From NCBI RefSeq assembly GCF_002150735.1, contig NZ_MUKA01000077.1, positions 1 to 34,618 of the forward strand: a stretch of 34,618 bases of DNA, given 5' to 3'. Under the pieces are notes generated by a model, which saw only the letters and a list, made by a program, of their open reading frames with translations, was not told the origin of the DNA and searched no databases. Source of the stretch: Streptomyces africanus. Lineage in GTDB: Bacteria > Actinomycetota > Actinomycetes > Streptomycetales > Streptomycetaceae. Position numbers and translations under genes: made by a program. Positions 30,301 to 34,618 of the stretch are shown in pieces. Numbering within the stretch: the first letter of the stretch is position 1; each line of letters opens with the position of its first letter.

Positions 30301-30640
30301 CTGCGCGCAACGCCCCACGACGGGGCCCTGCGCGCCCCACGACGGGGCCCCTGCGCCGAACGCTCCCCGGCCGCAACCACCCTGCGCAGAGCGCCACACG
30401 ACCGGAACCACCCGGCGCGGAACGCCACACGACGGGGCCCCTGCGCCCAGCCCCACACGACCGGCCCCCTGCGCGAAGCGCCACCAGACCGACCCCTACG
30501 CCGAACGCTCCCCGGCCGCAACCACTCTGCGCGGAACGCCACACGACCGGAACACCCAGCGCAGAACGCCCCACGACCCGGCCCCTGCGCGGAGCGCCAC
30601 GCGGCCGGGCCCCCTGCGCGGAGCGCTACGCCGCCAACCC
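30301..30640. repeat. Degenerate 23-31 bp minisatellite array in the 3' intergenic region
   Basis: About 12 units beginning CTGCGC with core GGAACGCCACACGACCGGNNCCC. Starts near 30301, 30328, 30351, 30382, 30413, 30441, 30469, 30496, 30527, 30557, 30585 and 30614. Two units share an exact 27-bp block (30354-30380, 30499-30525). It fills most of a 419-bp gap (30207-30625) and its last unit overlaps the TAG stop of the ferritin-like gene. There is no protein signal in it. Confidence 0.85.
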
Positions 30641-31381
30641 CAGCGCAGCCATCCGCTTGGTGTGGGCCTCGGTGATGCGGGAGAACATCTTGCCGACCTC
30701 GGCGAGGTCGAAGCCGTCCGCGACGCCGCCCACCAGCATGGTCGACAGCGCGTCCCGGTCGGCGACCACCCGCTGGGACTGCGACAGGGCCTCGCCCATC
30801 AGCCGCCGCGCCCACAGCGCGAGCCGTCCGCCCACCCGCGGGTCCGCGTCGATCGCGGCGCGCACCTTCTCCACGGCGAAGCCGCCGTGCCCCGTGTCGT
30901 CGAGCACGGCCAGCACCAGACCGCGGGAGTCGGAGTCCAGCCGGGCCGCGACCTCCCGGTAGAAGTCACTGGCGATGGAGTCGCCGACGTAGGCCTTGAC
31001 GAGGCCCTCCAGCCAGTCCGAGGGGGCCGTCTGCTTGTGGAACCCGTCGTAGGCCGCGACGAACGGCTCCATCGCCCGCGTCGGCTCCTCCCCGATCTCG
31101 GCGAGCCGGTCGCGCAACCTCTCGAAGTGGTGGAACTCGGCCGACGCCATCTTCGCCAGCTCCGCCTTGTCCTCCAGCGTCGGCGCCAGCTTGGCGTCCT
31201 CCGCGAGCCGCTCGAACGCCGCCAGCTCCCCGTACGCGAGCGCACCGAGCAGGTCCACGACCGCGGCGCGGTACTGCGGGTCGGCGGAGGCCGTCGCCCA
31301 GTCCCGGGCGGCGACTCCGGTGTGTTCGGCCGGGGTGGCGGTGGTGTCCGAGGCGTTCTCAGGCTTGTCAGAGCTCGTCAT
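30626..31381 (-). CDS. Ferritin-like-fold protein, MiaE_2/tRNA-hydroxylase-like family
   Basis: 251 aa. The N-terminal 30 residues are disordered. The helical body has two carboxylate/histidine helices, LGALAYGELAAFERLAEDA and MASAEFHHFERLRDRL (E-x2-H type), then SDFYREVAARL and DDTGHGGFAVEKVRAAI, giving the Glu/His set for a diiron site in a four-helix bundle. Actinobacterial members are annotated as ferritin-like or tRNA-hydroxylase-like; the reaction here is unknown. ATG 31381 has no ribosome site but TATTGT lies 7 nt upstream, suggesting a leaderless message. It is divergent from the DEAD-box gene. Its stop codon sits inside the first unit of the minisatellite. Confidence 0.87.
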   Translation of the reverse strand: MTSSDKPENASDTTATPAEHTGVAARDWATASADPQYRAAVVDLLGALAYGELAAFERLAEDAKLAPTLEDKAELAKMASAEFHHFERLRDRLAEIGEEPTRAMEPFVAAYDGFHKQTAPSDWLEGLVKAYVGDSIASDFYREVAARLDSDSRGLVLAVLDDTGHGGFAVEKVRAAIDADPRVGGRLALWARRLMGEALSQSQRVVADRDALSTMLVGGVADGFDLAEVGKMFSRITEAHTKRMAALGLAA

Positions 31382-31765
31382 GAAGCGCACAATAGCCCGC
31401 CCGCCGGGAGGCGTAAGGCCCTGGTCAATCAGTGTGACGACGACTACGTGACCAAATCGGCCGTCGCGTGTGCGGGATTCCGGGGTATGGTGGTAATGCG
31501 CCTGCTGGTACGTCGACGTACCTCGACAGGCCGCACGTATGAGGATGCCCGGTCGGTGGCCCGATCGGCTCCGACCCGACAGACCCTCCCGTCCATACGG
31601 CACAGTGCGTACGGATGCCGGAGGGACACCCTCAGCGGCATGAGCGCTAGAGCGTCGGCGCGGTCCCGTGCTCTACGGCCCGCCCGTAGGCAGCCGACGT
31701 CCCCGGCACGGTCCGACAAGACCCCCGCGCTCGCCTCGCGCCGCCCACACAGAAGAGGCAGCACC
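31382..31765. other. Intergenic region between ferritin-like gene and DEAD-box helicase
   Basis: 384 bp, or 258 bp if the ATG at 31640 is the true start. It holds divergent promoters, of which TATGGT (31486-31491) is a -10 candidate for the helicase, a 16-bp palindrome (31507-31522) and a small GAGGG/CCCTC repeat (31621-31633). A long untranslated leader is plausible, as often seen for cold-induced DEAD-box genes. No gene is seen. Confidence 0.45.
31507..31522. promoter_or_regulatory. Perfect 16-bp palindrome, candidate operator
   Basis: GGTACGTCGACGTACC reads the same on both strands, just after a -10-like TATGGT. Placement fits a repressor site for the helicase gene or a dyad shared with the divergent ferritin-like gene. 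No known consensus is recognised. Confidence 0.6.
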
Positions 31766-34567
31766 CTGACTACGACGTTCCGAGAGCTCGGAATCCTCCC
31801 CGAGACCGCCGAGGCCCTGGAGGCCGTCGGCATCACCACCGCCTTCCCCATCCAGGAGATGACGCTTCCCGTGGCCCTTTCGGGCGCGGACGTCATCGGC
31901 CAGGCCAAGACCGGCACCGGCAAGACGCTGGGCTTCGGCCTCCCGCTCCTCGAGCGCGTCACCGTCCCCGCCGACGTAGAGGCCGGACGCGCCAAGCCCG
32001 AAGACCTCACCGACGCCCCGCAGGCGCTCGTCGTCGTCCCCACGCGCGAGCTGTGCACGCAGGTCACCAACGACCTGCTGACCGCGGGCAAGGTGCGCAA
32101 CGTGCGCGTCCTCGCGATCTACGGCGGCCGGGCCTACGAGCCCCAGGTCGAGGCCCTGAAGAAGGGCGTCGACGTGGTCGTCGGCACCCCGGGCCGGCTG
32201 CTCGACCTCGCCGGGCAGAAGAAGCTGAACCTGAAGCACGTCAGGTGCCTGGTCCTCGACGAGGCCGACGAGATGCTCGACCTGGGCTTCCTGCCCGACG
32301 TCGAGAAGATCATCAACATGCTGCCGGTCCGGCGCCAGACGATGCTGTTCTCGGCGACCATGCCGGGCGCGGTCATCGGACTGGCCCGCCGCTACATGTC
32401 GCAGCCCACGCACATCAGCGCCACGTCGCCGGACGACGCGGGCAAGACGGTCGCGAACACCAAGCAGTACATCTACCGCGCGCACAACATGGACAAGCCG
32501 GAGATGGTCGCGCGCATCCTGCAGGCCGACGGCCGGGGACTGGTCATGGTCTTCTGCCGTACGAAGCGCACGGCGGCGGACCTCGCCGACCAGCTCCAGC
32601 AGCGCGGCTTCGCGTCCGGCGCGGTCCACGGCGACCTCGGCCAGGGCGCCCGCGAGCAGGCCCTGCGGGCCTTCCGCAACGGCAAGGTGGACGTCCTCGT
32701 CTGCACCGACGTCGCCGCCCGCGGTATCGACGTCGAGGGCGTCACCCACGTCATCAACTACCAGTCGCCGGAAGACGAGAAGACGTACCTGCACCGCATC
32801 GGCCGTACGGGTCGCGCGGGCGCCAAGGGCATCGCGATCACGCTCGTCGACTGGGACGACATCCCGCGCTGGCAGCTGATCAACAAGGCGCTGGACCTGG
32901 GCTTCAACGACCCGCCGGAGACGTACTCCACGTCCCCGCACCTCTACGCCGACCTCGGCATCCCCGAGGGCACCAAGGGCGTCCTGCCGCGCTCGGAGCG
33001 CAAGCGCGCCGGGCTGGAGGCGGAGGAACTGGAGGACCTGGGCGAGACGGGCGGCCGGGGGCCGCGCGGGCGCGGTGGCCGAAGCCGCGGCGGCCGGGAC
33101 GAGTCCCCGTCGTCCGACCGTGAGCGGTCGGCCCGTACGCCGCGACGCCGCCGCCGTACACGCGGCGGGACGCCGCTGGACGGCGCACCGGAGTCCGCCG
33201 GCACCGCCGCTTCGGGCACCACGGCCACGGGCGGCTCCGCCGAGGCGGAGGCCGTCACGGCTCCGCGCACCCCGCGTCGCCGTCGCCGCACCCGCGGCGG
33301 CACCCCGGCAGCCGAGTCGGCGCCGGTCACGGCGGTCGAGTCCCCCGCGTCCGCACCGGCGGAGAACGCCGTGGCGACGGCGGAGGGCACCAGCACGGAG
33401 GCGGAGAAGCCGCGCCGGCGCCGTACGCGCAGGTCGGAGACTCCGGTGGAGACGCCGGCGGTGGAGGCCGCGGTGACGCCTTCGGCCCCTGCGGAGACCC
33501 CGGCACAGGCGGGCGCGGATGCCGCGTCGGTCGTGGCCGCCGCGGTGACCGAACAGCCCGAGGCGCCTGCGGCCAGGCCGCGCCGCCGCACCCGCAAGAC
33601 CACGGCTTCCTCCGCGGCCGAGCAGGCGGTCGACACGGCCGAGGGGACCGTCGAGTCCGCACCGGAGCCGACGGAAACGAAGCCGCGTCGCACCCGCAAG
33701 ACGGCTGCCAAGTCGGAGGCCCCTGCCGCTCCGGCCGAGGCCACGGAGACCAAGCCGCGCCGCACGCGCAAGGCGGCCGCCGCAGCGGAGGACGCCGTCG
33801 ACACGGCCGAAACCGCCGAGGCCAAGCCCAGGCGCACCCGCAAGGCCGCCACGACTGAGGCCGCCGACGCCGCCGAAGCCACGGAGACCAAGCCGCGCCG
33901 CACGCGCAAGGCGGCCGCCGCAGCGGAGGACGCCGTCGACACGGCCGAAACCGCCGAGGCCAAGCCCAGGCGCACGCGGAAGACCGCCGCAGCAGCCGAA
34001 GCCGCCGCCGACACCGCCGAAGGCACGGAAGCCAAGCCGCGCCGCCGCACCCGCAAGGCCGTCGAAGCCGTCGAGCCCGCCGAGGCCGTCACCGCCGGGA
34101 TCCCGGCCCAGACGGCTCAGGAGCCCGAGGCCGCCGAAGCCAAGCCGCGGCGTACGCGCAAGGCGACGGCCAAGGCCGAGGCGAGCGTGGACACGGCCGA
34201 GGCGACCGAGGCGAAGCCGCGCCGTACGCGGAAGACGGCCGCCGCGGCTGCGGATGCCGACACCGCCGACGGCACGGAGACCAAGCCCCGCCGCACGCGG
34301 AAGACCGCCGCAGCAGCCGAAGCCGCCGCCGACACGGCCGAAGGCACGGAAGCCAAGCCGCGCCGCCGCACCCGCAAGGTCACCGAGCCCGCCGATATCC
34401 CGGCACAGGCCGGGCAGGAGCCGGAGACGGCCAAGCCGCGCCGCACGCGGAAGTCGGCAGCGGCCGCCACGGCCTCCGCCGAGGTCGCGGACGACGCGGC
34501 CGAGGCGAAGCCGAAGGCCCGCCGCACCCGTAAGGCCACGGCCGCCGCGGAGACCACGGAGGGCTGA
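31766..34567 (+). CDS. DEAD-box ATP-dependent RNA helicase with long repetitive basic/acidic tail
   Basis: 933 aa from CTG 31766. Core (about 1-410): Q motif with FPIQEMTLPVAL, AKTGTGKT (47-54), PTRELCTQ, TPGRLLD, LDEADEMLD (Asp165), SAT, FCRTKR, VHGDLGQGAREQ, CTDVAARGIDV and HRIGRTGRAG. It unwinds RNA in ribosome assembly or decay; cold-shock roles are family knowledge. The tail (about 410-933) begins RGG-rich, then alternates Ala/Glu spacers with (A/T)KPRRTRK blocks, probably a disordered RNA-binding arm. Start: AAGAGG (31753-31758) lies 7 nt before CTG, which begins TTTFRELG as in the family. The only in-frame ATG (31640) adds 42 Arg/Ser/Pro-rich residues and has its ribosome site 14 nt away. 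Confidence 0.95.
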   Translation: MTTTFRELGILPETAEALEAVGITTAFPIQEMTLPVALSGADVIGQAKTGTGKTLGFGLPLLERVTVPADVEAGRAKPEDLTDAPQALVVVPTRELCTQVTNDLLTAGKVRNVRVLAIYGGRAYEPQVEALKKGVDVVVGTPGRLLDLAGQKKLNLKHVRCLVLDEADEMLDLGFLPDVEKIINMLPVRRQTMLFSATMPGAVIGLARRYMSQPTHISATSPDDAGKTVANTKQYIYRAHNMDKPEMVARILQADGRGLVMVFCRTKRTAADLADQLQQRGFASGAVHGDLGQGAREQALRAFRNGKVDVLVCTDVAARGIDVEGVTHVINYQSPEDEKTYLHRIGRTGRAGAKGIAITLVDWDDIPRWQLINKALDLGFNDPPETYSTSPHLYADLGIPEGTKGVLPRSERKRAGLEAEELEDLGETGGRGPRGRGGRSRGGRDESPSSDRERSARTPRRRRRTRGGTPLDGAPESAGTAASGTTATGGSAEAEAVTAPRTPRRRRRTRGGTPAAESAPVTAVESPASAPAENAVATAEGTSTEAEKPRRRRTRRSETPVETPAVEAAVTPSAPAETPAQAGADAASVVAAAVTEQPEAPAARPRRRTRKTTASSAAEQAVDTAEGTVESAPEPTETKPRRTRKTAAKSEAPAAPAEATETKPRRTRKAAAAAEDAVDTAETAEAKPRRTRKAATTEAADAAEATETKPRRTRKAAAAAEDAVDTAETAEAKPRRTRKTAAAAEAAADTAEGTEAKPRRRTRKAVEAVEPAEAVTAGIPAQTAQEPEAAEAKPRRTRKATAKAEASVDTAEATEAKPRRTRKTAAAAADADTADGTETKPRRTRKTAAAAEAAADTAEGTEAKPRRRTRKVTEPADIPAQAGQEPETAKPRRTRKSAAAATASAEVADDAAEAKPKARRTRKATAAAETTEG
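33740..33975 (+). repeat. Exact 98-bp direct repeat in the helicase tail
   Basis: 33740-33837 and 33878-33975 are identical over 98 bp, offset 138 bp (46 codons). Identity at third positions shows recent duplication, not selection on protein only. Confidence 0.9.
33971..34379 (+). repeat. Second direct repeat in the helicase tail (88 bp, one mismatch)
   Basis: 33971-34058 and 34292-34379 match at 87 of 88 positions, offset 321 bp (107 codons). Together with the 98-bp repeat this shows the tail grows by in-frame duplication. Confidence 0.88.
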
Positions 34568-34571
34568 CACT

Positions 34572-34618
34572 CCCTCGATGGCCCGGCCCCACCGCGTGTG
34601 GGGCCGGGCCATCGAGGG
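34572..34618 (+). terminator. Strong terminator of the DEAD-box helicase gene
   Basis: Perfect 20-bp stem CCCTCGATGGCCCGGCCCCA / TGGGGCCGGGCCATCGAGGG (34572-34591, 34599-34618) with a 7-nt loop, 4 bp past the stop. The window ends exactly at its last base, so any T-tract lies outside. Confidence 0.93.

Noticed and set aside
29846..30574. 242-codon minus-strand frame over the minisatellite
   Set aside because: Composed of repeat translation; no ribosome site; unit lengths are not multiples of three.
30301..30640. CRISPR array
   Set aside because: Units are degenerate and contiguous with no constant repeat/variable spacer structure; no cas genes.
31673..34612. 979-codon minus-strand frame opposite the DEAD-box helicase
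   Set aside because: Gly/Leu/Arg shadow of the repetitive tail.

Overview
The window is high-GC, near-continuous coding DNA with strong GC3 bias, GTG starts, AGGAGG-like ribosome sites, lipobox lipoproteins and actinobacterial families (AdnAB, MoeZ, DUF3107, DUF3152). This points to a Streptomyces or close relative, in a chromosomal core-type region. No tRNA, rRNA, phage, IS element or CRISPR array was seen.

Layout. (1) 1-6219, minus: adnA and adnB (adnB runs off the left edge), the helicase-nuclease of double-strand break repair; then an alkyltransferase-like protein (6504-6926, minus), also DNA repair. (2) 7113-13190, plus: a large membrane protein joining a degenerate kinase-like domain to a flippase-like (UPF0104/LPG synthase TM) domain, then two tandem paralogous secreted lipoprotein peptidases of the Tap/S33 type. 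(3) 13283-14461, minus: moeZ. (4) 14525-19347, minus: PelF-type GT4 glycosyltransferase, 8-TM membrane protein, 15-codon mini-cistron, NAD-dependent sugar epimerase and spherulin-4 (GH135-like) protein. This looks like a small exopolysaccharide system and is the best candidate for an undescribed pathway. (5) 19537-25207, minus: a complete dipeptide/oligopeptide ABC importer with overlapping or nearly abutting genes, preceded by a 30-residue leader peptide ending in Cys-Cys, a near-consensus promoter that would make that peptide leaderless, and a structured 5' leader RNA. It looks like a cysteine-responsive attenuator. (6) 25240-28001, minus: alpha/beta hydrolase and a membrane-anchored DUF3152 metzincin-like protease. 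(7) 28302-30206, plus: a 74-aa acidic protein, a possible TTG-initiated small ORF coupled to a TetR regulator, DUF3107 and an 89-aa membrane protein. (8) 30301-30640: a degenerate 23-31 bp minisatellite abutting the stop codon of a ferritin-like gene (30626-31381, minus). (9) 31766-34567, plus: a DEAD-box RNA helicase that probably starts at CTG and carries a ~500-residue repetitive basic/acidic tail, closed by a perfect 20-bp terminator stem at the right edge.

How it fits together. Regions 1 and 8-9 are housekeeping DNA and RNA metabolism. Regions 2-6 are dominated by envelope and extracellular functions: lipid or glycolipid handling, peptide hydrolysis outside the cell, peptide uptake and a putative surface glycan. 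The two Tap-like peptidases and the importer could form a peptide-scavenging route, although they are not in one operon. Family assignments rest on motifs read by eye and remembered family features; no search was run.
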